This document shows, piece after piece, positions 1-8,924 of a DNA stretch of 64,000 bases (its first letter is position 1; every line of letters starts with the position of its first letter). The notes beneath the pieces are model-generated. The model ran no database searches. It was not told the DNA's origin and worked only from the letters and a program-made list of their open reading frames with translations. The position numbers and the translations under genes are program-made. Origin of the DNA: Couchioplanes azureus. GTDB lineage: Bacteria > Actinomycetota > Actinomycetes > Mycobacteriales > Micromonosporaceae. Where the stretch lies: NCBI RefSeq assembly GCF_014648355.1, contig NZ_BMQY01000014.1, forward strand, positions 1-64,000, in the 5' to 3' direction.

Positions 1-56
1 TGGTCTACTCCGCCAACGGCACCCCGTACTACACCCAGGTCTTCGGCAGCCGCTGA
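1..56 (+). CDS. C-terminal end of a secreted CAP/SCP-like protein (partial)
   Basis: Only the last 17 codons and the TGA are inside the window. They read VYSANGTPYYTQVFGSR. The pattern of G-T-P-Y-Y/W-T-Q-x-F-G at the very end is typical of bacterial CAP-domain (cysteine-rich secretory/PR-1-like) extracellular proteins, which close their fold with this strand. A strong hairpin follows 14 nt after the stop, which supports a real gene end. The assignment rests on a short stretch and should be treated as probable, not certain. Confidence 0.5.
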   Translation, partial: VYSANGTPYYTQVFGSR

Positions 57-69
57 CCTTTCCACCTCC

Positions 70-107
70 GAGACCGGCCGGCATGCCCCCGCATGCCGGC
101 CGGTCTC
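70..107 (+). terminator. Intrinsic terminator after the CAP-like gene
   Basis: A perfect 17-bp inverted repeat (70-86 with 91-107) closes a 4-nt CCCC loop and is followed by GTTTCTT. It lies 14 nt downstream of the stop codon at 54-56. The stem is long enough to act in both directions. Confidence 0.85.
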
Positions 108-564
108 GTTTCTTGCGCCAGTTGCCGATGCACCGCGCCGCCCTGACGTGCGGCGCCGTTCCCGTCGACCCGAGTCGCGACCCGCCGGAAGACCCGCGCC
201 ACGAGCAGCGGCGCCGGCCCGAGTCGGAAGGGCGATCTCTCCGCCGGCACTGCTCGGTGAGACGTCGTCACCTGGCGGCTGACCCTCCGGCCACGTCGGC
301 CGCGGCACCGTTGCGGTGGGCGTCATGGGAGATCAGGCCTGCCCGCGGGAGGGAGCGGGGACCCGCGGCGGTCGCGCCGACCGGCAGCAGTCTGCTGACC
401 ATACCCGCTCTCCGTCGTAGGCGCACAGACAGTCCACATGAGACGTACGTCATTGAACGCGTTCAAGTCATGTCCGTAGGCTTCCCACGGCCGAGGGCGG
501 CAGCCGCGCGGCGGCCCCGCCTTCGGAGAACCGTCGTCGAGTCCAGAGAGGTGGTTGGGAAGCA
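108..564. other. Intergenic region upstream of the glycosidase gene
   Basis: No convincing gene is seen here; reading frames that stay open look like GC-rich noise. The only clear structure is the 14-bp palindrome at 453-466, listed separately. The region should hold the promoter for the gene starting at 565. Confidence 0.5.
453..466. promoter_or_regulatory. LacI-type palindromic operator candidate
   Basis: TTGAACGCGTTCAA is a perfect 14-bp palindrome with a central CG, the usual form of LacI-family operators. It sits about 100 bp before the GTG start of a secreted glycosidase, where such sugar-responsive repressors usually bind. A near-identical palindrome, differing only at the central two bases, is found at 3268-3281 just after the glycosidase gene. 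No LacI-type regulator gene is seen in the window. Confidence 0.5.
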
Positions 565-3051
565 GTGGCTGCAGGAAGGGAACCAGAGGCGCGAACGCGC
601 CGGCACCGTCCGGGAAGTACTCTCCGCCGGCGCCGACCGGTACTGGCATTCGTCGTCGCCGCCGTTGTGGCCGTGACGACCGCGGCGAGCCCGGCGAACG
701 CGGCGTCAACCGATCCGGCATGGCTGACGCGGCTGTTCACCCAGGAGTTCGAGGAGGACTTCCAGCGAACGGCGCCGGGATTCACTGCGAATCATTGGGC
801 GAACAGCAACGGCCAGCAGGCCAGCTGGATCCTGTCGAAGGGCGAGGGCGTCCGCGACAGCGCGGGAGCGGTCGGCGGCGCACAGCGCTTCCGGGTGGAG
901 AGCCGGCCGGACGGTGCCGACGTCCACCTCGTGAACCCGCAGCCTTTCGTCCGCGGTCAGGCGTACCGGGTCCAGTTCATGGCGCGGGCGGAACGCACCA
1001 CCAAGGTCGATCTGTTCCTGCGGCGCGACGTCCGCCCGTTCACACCGGACGCGAGCCAGACGATCGAGGTCACCCGGGAGTGGAAGTCGTTCACCTTCCA
1101 GGGAACCTACACCGCGTCCGTCGCAGGCTCGTTCCGCATCGGACTGCAGGAGACCGGGGTCGACGTGTTCATCGACCGGTACGCCGTCTTCCGCGTCACC
1201 GGCTCCGATCGGGTCGCGCCCATCGACATCCCGGCCGGCATCGATGCGACGGAGCAGACCACGCTCGTTCACGACGTCGACTTCGAGGGGGAGTACAGCC
1301 ACGGCCGGTACGCGCGCGGCTGGCGGCCGAACGACCCCTCCAACAGGGCGGACGCGTTCGAGGCCGGTCCTGAGACCCGCGCCGGCTATTTCGTCGACGG
1401 CACGACCTCGCAGCGGTTCAAGCGCGGGACGTACGTCGTCGACAACCAGGTGCTGGAGAGCAAGGCAGAACTGTACTACTCGTTCACCTGCCAGCCAGGT
1501 AAGAAGTATCGCCTCACCGGGAAGCTGCGGGCCGACCAAGGACAGGCCGACGTGCCGGCCCAGCTCGGAGTGCGGCGGGCCCCGGAGCCGTACACCTTTC
1601 TCACCGTACGCAATCTCAAGCTCGGCGGGTCCTGGCAGCCGGTGGAAATGGACGTCGTCTGTGTGCAGCGCGCCGGGACGGGCATTCAACTGCGGCTGAC
1701 CGTCGGGCAGGTCGGCAAGAACATCTACATCGACGATGTCACCATCTCCGAGGTGCATGACAATCCCGCGCACCCGGTGGGCACCGGCGTGGTCTCGGAC
1801 GATCTGTTCGGCATCCATACCCCGCTGATGCACAACCCGAAGTGGCAGTGGCCCGCCCTGGGGCAACACGTGGTCCGGCTCTGGGACACCAACACCGCGT
1901 GGCGCTTCCTGGAGAAGGACCAGGACGTCTGGCCCTGGGACGACGGCAACTACGGCCAGCGGCTCGACCAGACCTTCATGAAGAGGCTGATCCAGGTCCG
2001 GAAGACGCTCGACCCCAAGCTGAAGATCGTCTACACCATGGGGGAGACGCCGAAGTGGGCCAGTTCCAAGCCCGACAGCCCGAACTTCGCCGCGGCGCCC
2101 CCGAAGAACGACGAGGACTGGAAGGACTACGTGCGTACCGTCGCCCGCCGGTACAAAGGCGAGATCGACGTGTACGAGCTGTGGAACGAGCCCGACGCCG
2201 GCCTCCGTGCGGACGGCAGGTCTTTCTACAGCGGCACCCCCGAACGCATGGCCCAGCTCGCCCGGCTGGCGCGTGACGTGCTGGACCAGGAGGACGAGGA
2301 AGCCATCCTGCTCAGCCCCGGCATCACCACCGGCGGCGTCAACTGGCTCGACCGGTTCCTCGCCGCCGGCGGCGCGGAAGCCGTCCACGGCATCGGTTTC
2401 CACTGGTACTTCGGCACCAACCCGGAGAACGCGGGCTACATCGACAACATCCGCGACGTGATGAAGCGGCACGGCATCGAGGACAAGAAGCTCTGGAACA
2501 CCGAGGGCAGCTCTTCCAACTGCGTCGGCGGGGTCGGACCCTGCCTCGACGACAAGGTGGCGGTCTGCCTCGAGGAGGGTGCCTGCGACGCCGAGTTCTG
2601 CGCGGCGGCACCCGGCAACTGCCGGGAGATCAACGCCGTCGAACGGCGCTCCGCGGTCGCCCGGGCACTGTTCCTCATGGCCGGGCGCGGCGTGGAGAAC
2701 TTCAATTTCTACACCCTGGAAGGCAGCCATGACGCCGAACTGCTCGAGTCGGCGACATCGGACTACACCACACCGAGTGAGGAAGGCAGAGGCTACCGCG
2801 CCGCCGCCGAGTGGCTCCGCGGCGGGAAGGTGACCCAGTCGTACATCATCAGGGACAACATCTACGTGCTGCGCATCCAGCAGGGCGCACAGCAGCACTC
2901 CGTCCTCTGGACCACCGGCGAAGCCGTGCGCGTCCGGCTCCCGCAGCAGTGGAACGCCAGGCAGGCCACCACACTGGCCGGCACGCGGGTCGACATCTCG
3001 GCCGAGCGCGACCTCGACCTCGGACTCGAACCGGTGAGGATCGCCTCCTGA
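565..3051 (+). CDS. Secreted clan GH-A glycoside hydrolase (GH39-like) with N-terminal carbohydrate-binding regions
   Basis: Predicted 828-aa exported enzyme. An arginine-rich N-terminus followed by a hydrophobic stretch and an ANA-type cleavage site (about residues 20-47) indicates a signal peptide. Residues about 50-230 and 235-395 look like two beta-sandwich carbohydrate-binding modules. The C-terminal half is a TIM-barrel glycosidase with the clan GH-A signatures: general acid/base Glu in WNEPD (about E542) and nucleophile Glu in LWNTEGS (about E647). Four cysteines cluster after the nucleophile (CVGGVGPC, CLEEGAC region). The family is closest in layout to GH39, but other clan A families cannot be excluded and the substrate is unknown. 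The start is a GTG with a weak GGGA ribosome site. A long open frame on the opposite strand is only a shadow. Confidence 0.85.
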   Translation: MAAGREPEARTRRHRPGSTLRRRRPVLAFVVAAVVAVTTAASPANAASTDPAWLTRLFTQEFEEDFQRTAPGFTANHWANSNGQQASWILSKGEGVRDSAGAVGGAQRFRVESRPDGADVHLVNPQPFVRGQAYRVQFMARAERTTKVDLFLRRDVRPFTPDASQTIEVTREWKSFTFQGTYTASVAGSFRIGLQETGVDVFIDRYAVFRVTGSDRVAPIDIPAGIDATEQTTLVHDVDFEGEYSHGRYARGWRPNDPSNRADAFEAGPETRAGYFVDGTTSQRFKRGTYVVDNQVLESKAELYYSFTCQPGKKYRLTGKLRADQGQADVPAQLGVRRAPEPYTFLTVRNLKLGGSWQPVEMDVVCVQRAGTGIQLRLTVGQVGKNIYIDDVTISEVHDNPAHPVGTGVVSDDLFGIHTPLMHNPKWQWPALGQHVVRLWDTNTAWRFLEKDQDVWPWDDGNYGQRLDQTFMKRLIQVRKTLDPKLKIVYTMGETPKWASSKPDSPNFAAAPPKNDEDWKDYVRTVARRYKGEIDVYELWNEPDAGLRADGRSFYSGTPERMAQLARLARDVLDQEDEEAILLSPGITTGGVNWLDRFLAAGGAEAVHGIGFHWYFGTNPENAGYIDNIRDVMKRHGIEDKKLWNTEGSSSNCVGGVGPCLDDKVAVCLEEGACDAEFCAAAPGNCREINAVERRSAVARALFLMAGRGVENFNFYTLEGSHDAELLESATSDYTTPSEEGRGYRAAAEWLRGGKVTQSYIIRDNIYVLRIQQGAQQHSVLWTTGEAVRVRLPQQWNARQATTLAGTRVDISAERDLDLGLEPVRIAS

Positions 3052-3165
3052 CCGGGCAGTGAACCGCAGTCAGGCGCCCGTTCCGCAGATGGGGGCGCGG
3101 TGTCGCCCCGTGTCGTCCGCGCGGCTGCCTCCCCGGGGCCCGAGGCGGTGAAGATGCGGAGGGTG

Positions 3166-3202
3166 GCGGTGGTCCCGTGCCGGGTTCGGCCGGGACCACC
3201 GC
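3166..3202 (+). terminator. Hairpin terminator after the glycosidase gene
   Basis: A perfect 12-bp inverted repeat (3166-3177 with 3191-3202) with a 13-nt loop lies about 115 nt after the stop codon. There is no clear U-tract, which is common for actinomycete terminators. Confidence 0.55.
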
Positions 3203-3263
3203 AAGGGAGCGGCCTCAGCGGCGCGGGACCTCATCGAAGATCGGGAACCCGTAGGATGAGCCC

Positions 3264-3590
3264 ATGGTTGAACATGTTCAAGTGGATCGGATCGGTGTGC
3301 AACGGCGCCGTCTGGCGATGGGCGCACTGGTCTACTGCGTACTGGTAGGCACGGGAATATGGGTCAACTCCGGCGGCAAGTTGTGGCCCTTGCCGTTCTT
3401 CGGGGTCTACGTCGCACTGTCCGCTGCTCCGCTGGCGTTCCGGGGCAACGCAGGGTTCACTGTCGCGTGCAGTGTCCTGGCTTTGATCGACCTCTGGCTG
3501 GGCCTCGCCGGTCTGTTCGTCCTCACCTGGCCGCCGATCCTGCCGCTGCTGGCGGCTGCCCTGACCCGGCCGACATTCTGGCGTGGATGA
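3264..3590 (+). CDS. Small hydrophobic membrane protein, unknown function
   Basis: Predicted 108 aa with about three hydrophobic segments (roughly residues 18-36, 42-58 and 68-98), so very likely an integral membrane protein. No family is recognised. The ATG at 3264 is preceded by TAGGAT at 3252-3257, a -10-like box six bases before the start, suggesting a leaderless transcript. The palindrome TTGAACATGTTCAA covers codons 2-6, so a repressor bound there would block transcription initiation. An alternative start lies at the ATG near 3318. The palindrome shared with the glycosidase promoter suggests common control. Confidence 0.6.
   Translation: MVEHVQVDRIGVQRRRLAMGALVYCVLVGTGIWVNSGGKLWPLPFFGVYVALSAAPLAFRGNAGFTVACSVLALIDLWLGLAGLFVLTWPPILPLLAAALTRPTFWRG
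3268..3281. promoter_or_regulatory. Second TTGAAC palindrome, operator candidate
   Basis: TTGAACATGTTCAA is a perfect 14-bp palindrome with the same arms as the one at 453-466. It lies just downstream of a putative -10 box (3252-3257) and overlaps the start of the small membrane protein gene. Its position fits a roadblock or initiation-blocking operator. Confidence 0.4.
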
Positions 3591-3737
3591 GCTCCGGAGC
3601 CGGTAGACCGCGGGGTCGACCGGGCTCGGCGGTGACGTGCCGTCGCGGGATGCCTCGCTGCCCGGCAGCCCCCGGAGATCGGCTTCCATGTTCGCCGACG
3701 GACACCCCGAGCGTCGAGCGCCGCGTGTTGCGGCGGC

Positions 3738-4391
3738 TCAGGCGTCGCCGAATGCGGCGCCCAGCCCGGTGAGGTCGATCGAGCGTCGGGCGCTTTCCGG
3801 AACGAAGTCGACCAGCGTACTCATGGTCTCCAGGGCGGTGAGAATCTGCCGGGCCACATGTTGGACCGGTCGCATGGCATCGACCGACACCAGGATGCCG
3901 CGTGAGCCGTACCAGTCGACGATCGGATGCGTCACCTCGTGGTAGAGCGCGAGCCGGCGGCGGATGACCTCCTCGGTGTCGTCGGATCGATGTTCCAGGG
4001 CCGCGCGTGCGAGAAGCCGGCGGGTCAGTTCATCGTCGTCGGCCTTCAAATGCAGGGCGACGTTCGCGGTCATGTCCAGGTCCAGCCCGACCTGATACAG
4101 AGCTCGTGCCTGCGTCATGTTCCGCGGCACGCCATCGAGCACGTAGCCACCCCCGCGGTGCTCCTTCGCGTCGATGAGCTCCGTACGGACCATGTCGAGG
4201 ACGATCTCGTCCGGCACCAGTTCGCCCCGGTTCAGGTGTTCCTGGACGGCGTTGCCGAGGGTGCTTCGCTGGGCTACGTGCTCGCGGAGCAGGTCTCCGG
4301 TCGCGATATGCGGAATGTCGAAGTGCGTGGCGATCAGGGCACCTTGGGTCCCTTTGCCTGCTCCGGGAGGGGCGACCAGCAAGACCCGCAT
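3738..4391 (-). CDS. Adenylate kinase paralogue
   Basis: Predicted 217-aa cytoplasmic nucleoside monophosphate kinase that would transfer phosphate between ATP and AMP. The N-terminus carries the P-loop APPGAGKGTQ, followed by the AMP-binding region (TGDLLREHV) and DGVPRNMTQA, the counterpart of DGFPRT in standard Adk. The LID segment is short and lacks zinc cysteines. The usual adk lies in the ribosomal protein operon, which is not near here, so this is likely a second copy. An AAAGG ribosome site precedes the ATG. It stands at the left edge of the stress/dormancy island, and a role in energy charge under stress is inferred only. Confidence 0.85.
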   Translation of the reverse strand: MRVLLVAPPGAGKGTQGALIATHFDIPHIATGDLLREHVAQRSTLGNAVQEHLNRGELVPDEIVLDMVRTELIDAKEHRGGGYVLDGVPRNMTQARALYQVGLDLDMTANVALHLKADDDELTRRLLARAALEHRSDDTEEVIRRRLALYHEVTHPIVDWYGSRGILVSVDAMRPVQHVARQILTALETMSTLVDFVPESARRSIDLTGLGAAFGDA

Positions 4392-4827
4392 CGCAGTCCT
4401 TTCACCTTTCGGTCGACATCGCCGCGCAGCCGTCGGTGTTCATCGCGTGGCGGTCTCCAGATCAGGAAAAGCATATGGTGCGCCGTCGTCGCTTCCTCCC
4501 GGAACCTCGTCGCCGGCGTGGCCGGAGGGTTCGCATCAGGCGGCCACGGCAGTGATGAGAACAAGCGTGCAAGCCACCCCCTCGAACGCCTGACCGGCGA
4601 CTGGCTCGCAACGGTCAACCGGACCCGCGCGGCGGCGCACCGAGCCTCGCCCGTACGAGCTGCGACGAGTACCCGCAGGCCTCCATCGTGTGCCGGCTCG
4701 GTCGTGGTTCCTTCGCAACGAGTCCGGTTAGCCTGTAACCGTCCCTCCCGCCGATCCTCGGGTGGGATGGTCGCGGGTCGGACAGCCATCAACGCTCGGT
4801 CGGTGGCGACCTTGTAGGGAGACATAC
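4392..4827. other. Divergent intergenic region, no gene seen
   Basis: This 436-nt stretch separates the divergent adenylate kinase and ArsR-type genes and should contain both promoters. No convincing coding sequence, RNA or repeat was found. None of the GGGMC-N4-GKCCC palindromes found further right occurs here. Confidence 0.4.
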
Positions 4828-5175
4828 GTGTCAAGGCCGCTGTACCAGGCAAAAGCAGAGATGTTTCGGACCCTGGGACATCCTGTCCGGATTCGTATCC
4901 TGGAGTTGTTGCAGCCTGGACCGTGTCCGGTGCGTGATCTTCTCGCGGAGATCGACGTCGAGTCGTCGAACCTGTCGCAGCAGCTCGCCGTCCTGCGCCG
5001 GGCCGGCATCGTCGTGTCCTACCGGGATGGCGGCGCGGTCATGTACGCGCTCAGTACCCCCGCCGTACTGGATCTGCTGGCTGCCGGCCGGCGCATTCTC
5101 GGTGAGATCCTGACCGACAGGGACGGACTGCTGGCCGAATTACACGATCAAAGTGGTGCCCTGCCGCAGCCTTGA
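4828..5175 (+). CDS. ArsR/SmtB-family transcriptional regulator
   Basis: Predicted 115-aa winged-helix DNA-binding protein. After MFRTLGHPVRIRILELL the sequence runs into the recognition helix region VESSNLSQQLAVLRRAGIV and a wing (SYRDGGAVMYAL), all typical of the ArsR family. Only one cysteine (in GPCPVRDLL) is present, so a classical metal site with several cysteines is not evident; the inducer is unknown. The GTG at 4828 is chosen because GTAGGGAG lies at the right distance; a longer in-frame start at 4762 has no support. The Roadblock gene lies convergently 14 nt downstream. Confidence 0.8.
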   Translation: MSRPLYQAKAEMFRTLGHPVRIRILELLQPGPCPVRDLLAEIDVESSNLSQQLAVLRRAGIVVSYRDGGAVMYALSTPAVLDLLAAGRRILGEILTDRDGLLAELHDQSGALPQP

Positions 5176-5189
5176 CGCATCCCCGGCGG

Positions 5190-5561
5190 TCACACGTCGA
5201 GCCCCTGCTCGATCGCGCGCAGCTGGTGGCGGGCCATCGCCAGGTTCGCCCGGTCCTTGTTCAGGACCAGGTACAGGAACAGCCCTTTCCCGGACCGGCT
5301 GCTCACCGGACGGATCAGGTGGTACTGGGTGTCCAGGGTGATGAGGATGTCCTCCAGCTTCTCCGTGAGGTTGAGCATCTCCATGGCGCGCAGCTTCGCG
5401 CGTACCACGTCGGTGTTGCCGGCCGCGGCGACGGTCAGGTCGAGGTCTCTGCTGCCACCGGCGGTACCCAGCGCCATGCCGCTGGTGTGATCGACGAGGG
5501 CGGCCCCGATTGCGCCGTCGATCTGCATCGTGCCCTTGAGTGCCACGTCCATCTCTGGCAT
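5190..5561 (-). CDS. Roadblock/LC7-domain protein
   Basis: Predicted 123-aa protein with the alternating helix/strand pattern of the Roadblock/LC7 fold (IGAALVDHTSGMALGTAGG, then the central TDVVRAKLRAME helix and IRPVSSRSGKGLFLYLVL). In actinomycetes such proteins often work with small GTPases in conservon operons, but no histidine kinase, DUF742 or GTPase partner is adjacent here, so this is an orphan. The ATG at 5561 follows GAGGAG at good distance; a longer in-frame start at 5633 is less likely. Its partner cannot be named from this window. Confidence 0.75.
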   Translation of the reverse strand: MPEMDVALKGTMQIDGAIGAALVDHTSGMALGTAGGSRDLDLTVAAAGNTDVVRAKLRAMEMLNLTEKLEDILITLDTQYHLIRPVSSRSGKGLFLYLVLNKDRANLAMARHQLRAIEQGLDV

Positions 5562-5815
5562 GTCCGACTCCTCAGCGTTCGCATGTCGTGATGCGTCGAG
5601 GATCGCGGCGACGGGCAGACGTCCAACGCACACGGTGTCCGGCGCCTGTCAACGAATGATCGACATCATTGTGCCGAATGGCCGCCGACTTGAAGACTTT
5701 TGCAACTGATGGATTTGTCAGCCCATTCTCGGGCGCGCCCCGCGTGCTCATGCCGTGCCGGTGCGGCCCACGACCTCGGTTCCGGCTCCCGGTGGTCAGG
5801 CGATAGGTTTCCGGC

Positions 5816-6439
5816 ATGCCTGATCTCGGTTCCTCCTCGCCCGCAGAGGCGTACGCCGTGCTGTTGGAAGGAAATGCCCGCTTCGTGCATGGCGAACGGC
5901 TTCATCCCAACCAAGATGCCGATCGCCGATCGGAGTCGGCGCCACGGCAGCGTCCATTCGCGGTGCTCTTCGGCTGCTCGGACTCACGGCTCGCCGCGGA
6001 AATCATCTTCGACCGGGGTCTCGGCGACCTGTTCGTGGTCCGCACCGCCGGTCACGTGGCGGGCGCGGAGGTCCTGGGCAGTATCGAGTACGGCGTCACC
6101 GTGCTGGGCGCACCGCTGGTCGTCGTTCTCGGCCATGACTCCTGCGGCGCCGTCACTGCGGCCAGCGAAGCCGAACGCAGCGGCGCGGCACCGGCCGGCT
6201 ACCTCGGAGACGTCGTGGAGCGCGTGATGCCGAGCGTGCTCGCCGCCCGGGCGGCGGGACTCACCGAAATCGATCAGTTCGTGGATGCACACATCCGGCG
6301 TACCGTCACGGGGCTGGTCGAACGCTCGGCGCTGTTGGCCAACGCGGTGTCCGACGGCCGATGCGCGGTGGTCGGCCTGTCCTACCGGCTCGCTGAGGGC
6401 ACGGTGAGCCGCGTGGCGGAATACGGCCTCGAGGACTGA
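5816..6439 (+). CDS. Beta-class carbonic anhydrase
   Basis: Predicted 207-aa enzyme interconverting CO2 and bicarbonate. The zinc ligands are visible: Cys54 in CSDSR with the Asp56/Arg58 dyad, and His107 and Cys110 in GHDSCGAV. Length and spacing match small type-II-like beta carbonic anhydrases. The start looks leaderless: TAGGTT at 5804-5809 lies six bases before the ATG, and no Shine-Dalgarno sequence is seen. The gene is transcribed alone and converges on the GGDEF/EAL gene. Confidence 0.9.
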   Translation: MPDLGSSSPAEAYAVLLEGNARFVHGERLHPNQDADRRSESAPRQRPFAVLFGCSDSRLAAEIIFDRGLGDLFVVRTAGHVAGAEVLGSIEYGVTVLGAPLVVVLGHDSCGAVTAASEAERSGAAPAGYLGDVVERVMPSVLAARAAGLTEIDQFVDAHIRRTVTGLVERSALLANAVSDGRCAVVGLSYRLAEGTVSRVAEYGLED

Positions 6440-6540
6440 ACCGCGGACAACCCGGCCGGCGGCGATGCTCGCCCAGGCCCGCGACCGGGGCCGGCACCTG
6501 GGCGGCCGACCGCCGTCCGGGCACCGGCCCGGCAGTGGAG

Positions 6541-8790
6541 TCAGTGCACGGCAGGGGCGAGCGGGCTTTGCCGAAGCAGTCGGTCGCGCAGTTCCGCGAT
6601 GGGCGCCGGCTTCGCGTAGTGATAGCCCTGGGCGAGGTGGCAGCCGAGGTCGCGGAGGCGATCGGCCTGCGTGGCGGTCTCCACCGCTTCGGCGATGGTG
6701 ACCAGGTCCAGGCTGCGTCCGAGCTCGACGATCGTACGGATGAAGGCGATCTCTCGTGGCCCGCCGTGGTCGATCTGTCGTGCGGTGAAGGAGCCATCCA
6801 TCTTGAGAATGTCCACGGGCAGTTCCCGCAGGTACGCCAGAGACGAGTAGCCGGTGCCGAAGTCGTCGATGGCGATGCGGACTCCGTGGTCGCGCAGCCG
6901 CTGCAGCTGGGCGGTGACGGCGGCGGCGTCGCTGACCGAGGTGACCAGTACGGTTTCGGTGATCTCCACGATGAGCGCGCGGCCCGGTACGCCGGCGTCG
7001 GTGAGCAGGGTCAGGACGCGGTCGGCGAATGCCGGGTCGCGCAGTTGGTGTGCGGACACGTTGACCGTGACCGACAGGCCGTCGGTCGACCAGAGCCCGG
7101 TCAGGTCGGCACACACCTGCGCGAGGACCCAGTCGCCGATGGCGACGATGGCGCCGCTCTGCTCGGCGAGAGGGATGAAGCGGTCCGGAGGTACGCGGGT
7201 GCCGTCGGGTCGCGTCCAGCGCAGCAGCGCCTCTGCGGCGACGATCCGCCCGGTGCTGAGATCGACGATGGGCTGGTAGTGGACGGTGAACTCGCCGGCG
7301 GCGAGGGCGTCATGGAACTGTGCGACCAGTTCGCTGTTGGCGCGCCGTTCGGCGTGGATCCCCGGGTCGAACATTGCCGACTGATTGCCGCCGTTGGCGC
7401 GGGCGGTGGCCAGAGCCAGGTCGGCGTCGCGCAGAGCGGCAGGATGGCTGCCGCCGCCGGGCAACGAGACGACGCCGACGCTGACGTGGAACGTGCGGGC
7501 GATCTCTCCGCGGATCCGGACGGGAAGTCGTGTCGATTCCAGGATCCGGTCGGCCAGGTCGTCTCCGGGGGAGGCGGCAAGAACGGCGAAGTCGTCCGCG
7601 CCGAGTCGCACGACGACCGCGTCGCTGGGCGCCACCGCGCGGAGACGATGCCCGATCTCGATGAGCACGGCGTCACCGTCCTGGTGGCCGAATGCCTCGT
7701 TGAAGTCCCGGAAGCCGTCGAGGTCGATCAGCAGGAGCACCTGATCCTGCCGTTCCGGACGGTCCAGGTGGTTCTGGAGAGCTACACGGTTTCCCAGGCC
7801 GGTGAGCGGGTCCAGATGGGCCCGGCGGTTCAGCAGGTCTGCCAGCTGGGCCAGGCGAAGGATGAGCATCACCGAAGCGGCGCAGCTCAGGCCCACCAGG
7901 ACGACCAGCCGTACGAGTCGGTCGGGTGACAGGTCGGGGGCGACGGCGACGACGATCAGTGCGCTGATCGTGGTAGCGAGCACGGTGTAGGTCCACAGCC
8001 GGCTGCGTGACGACAGGGAGGGGCGGGGCATGCTGCCGACACTGCGGGCCATGGAGGGGTGCAGTGCGGCGCCACCCATCAAGACGTACGCCGCGAGCCA
8101 GCCGACCGCGGTGGGCCTGTCCAGGCGGACGTTGTGGGACAACAGAACGGCGTAGTACAGGGTGTCGGTGAGGACGAAGACCGTGGATGCGGCAACGACC
8201 AGTCGGTAGGCCACCGACCTGACCCGCGTCACCACTACGACACGGATCGTCAGGGCCAGGATGATCAGGTCGACCGCGGAGTAGCTCAGATAGGCGCCCA
8301 GACGGAGCCCGGTGAACGGCGCGTCGTACATCAGCGGAGCCACGACCAGAACCCAGAGCACCGCGGCGCCGCCCATCGTGACGATGGCGGCGTCGATGAG
8401 GCCGCCACTGGCGGCGCCGGGCCGTACCCACTGGTACACACTCGCCGTCAGCAGCGACAACGTGACCACGTAGCACAGGTCGCCGAACGACGGGAAGTGC
8501 GGAACTCCCGAGGGCGCCATCGCCGCGGCCCAGCCGGCGTTGGCCAGCAACGACATGCCGATGGCCGCCGTCGTCAGCCACCACGGCCGGGACCACACCG
8601 GGCGATAGCGGCGTACTCCCACCACGATCGCCACCAGCGCCGACGCTGCCACCGCCAGGTACGCCCACACCCGCGCGCTCGCCGGCAACATCACCCCGAG
8701 GGCCAGGACGGCACCGTTCGCCGCGAGATACCAGCGATACACCCGAGGGCCCACGGCGGGTTGTCCAGGCGGCTGCAGGCGTGGAGTCAC
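6541..8790 (-). CDS. Membrane-bound GGDEF/EAL protein (probable c-di-GMP phosphodiesterase)
   Basis: Predicted 749 aa. About residues 20-310 contain eight or more hydrophobic segments, forming a membrane sensor region. A GGDEF domain follows, but its signature is degenerate (RLGADDF instead of RxGGDEF), so cyclase activity is doubtful. The C-terminal EAL domain looks intact: EALLRW, DDFGTGYSSL, LKMDGSF and the late TIAEAVE motif, consistent with c-di-GMP hydrolysis. The start is placed at the GTG at 8790, because GATAAT lies seven bases before it (leaderless type), while the longer start at 8904 falls inside the terminator hairpin of the preceding gene. Confidence 0.85.
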   Translation of the reverse strand: MTPRLQPPGQPAVGPRVYRWYLAANGAVLALGVMLPASARVWAYLAVAASALVAIVVGVRRYRPVWSRPWWLTTAAIGMSLLANAGWAAAMAPSGVPHFPSFGDLCYVVTLSLLTASVYQWVRPGAASGGLIDAAIVTMGGAAVLWVLVVAPLMYDAPFTGLRLGAYLSYSAVDLIILALTIRVVVVTRVRSVAYRLVVAASTVFVLTDTLYYAVLLSHNVRLDRPTAVGWLAAYVLMGGAALHPSMARSVGSMPRPSLSSRSRLWTYTVLATTISALIVVAVAPDLSPDRLVRLVVLVGLSCAASVMLILRLAQLADLLNRRAHLDPLTGLGNRVALQNHLDRPERQDQVLLLIDLDGFRDFNEAFGHQDGDAVLIEIGHRLRAVAPSDAVVVRLGADDFAVLAASPGDDLADRILESTRLPVRIRGEIARTFHVSVGVVSLPGGGSHPAALRDADLALATARANGGNQSAMFDPGIHAERRANSELVAQFHDALAAGEFTVHYQPIVDLSTGRIVAAEALLRWTRPDGTRVPPDRFIPLAEQSGAIVAIGDWVLAQVCADLTGLWSTDGLSVTVNVSAHQLRDPAFADRVLTLLTDAGVPGRALIVEITETVLVTSVSDAAAVTAQLQRLRDHGVRIAIDDFGTGYSSLAYLRELPVDILKMDGSFTARQIDHGGPREIAFIRTIVELGRSLDLVTIAEAVETATQADRLRDLGCHLAQGYHYAKPAPIAELRDRLLRQSPLAPAVH

Positions 8791-8887
8791 GTTCGCAATT
8801 ATCGGTGGTGGCGAGATACGACGAGGTGCGCCCGTGGAGCAATCGGCGTGTACCCGTGGTGCATCCGCGTCGAGGAGCAGACCGGGC

Positions 8888-8918
8888 GCTGGCAGGTCCG
8901 GCACGCGGACCTGCCAGC
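8888..8918 (-). terminator. Terminator after the universal stress protein gene
   Basis: A perfect 13-bp inverted repeat (8888-8900 with 8906-8918) closes a 5-nt loop and begins 7 nt after the stop codon of the universal stress protein gene. It argues that the following GGDEF/EAL gene has its own promoter. Confidence 0.7.
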
Positions 8919-8924
8919 CCGCTG

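Noticed and set aside
706..2898. 730-codon open frame on the minus strand inside the glycosidase gene
   Set aside because: The plus strand carries clear clan GH-A motifs and a signal peptide; the minus frame has no family features and is open because of high third-position GC.
6440..6540. Bidirectional terminator between the carbonic anhydrase and GGDEF/EAL genes
   Set aside because: The inverted repeat around GGGCCGG/CCGGCCC has several mismatches; not strong enough to list.
8791..8904. N-terminal extension of the GGDEF/EAL protein
   Set aside because: It runs through the terminator hairpin of the preceding gene and lacks a ribosome site; a leaderless start at 8790 fits better.
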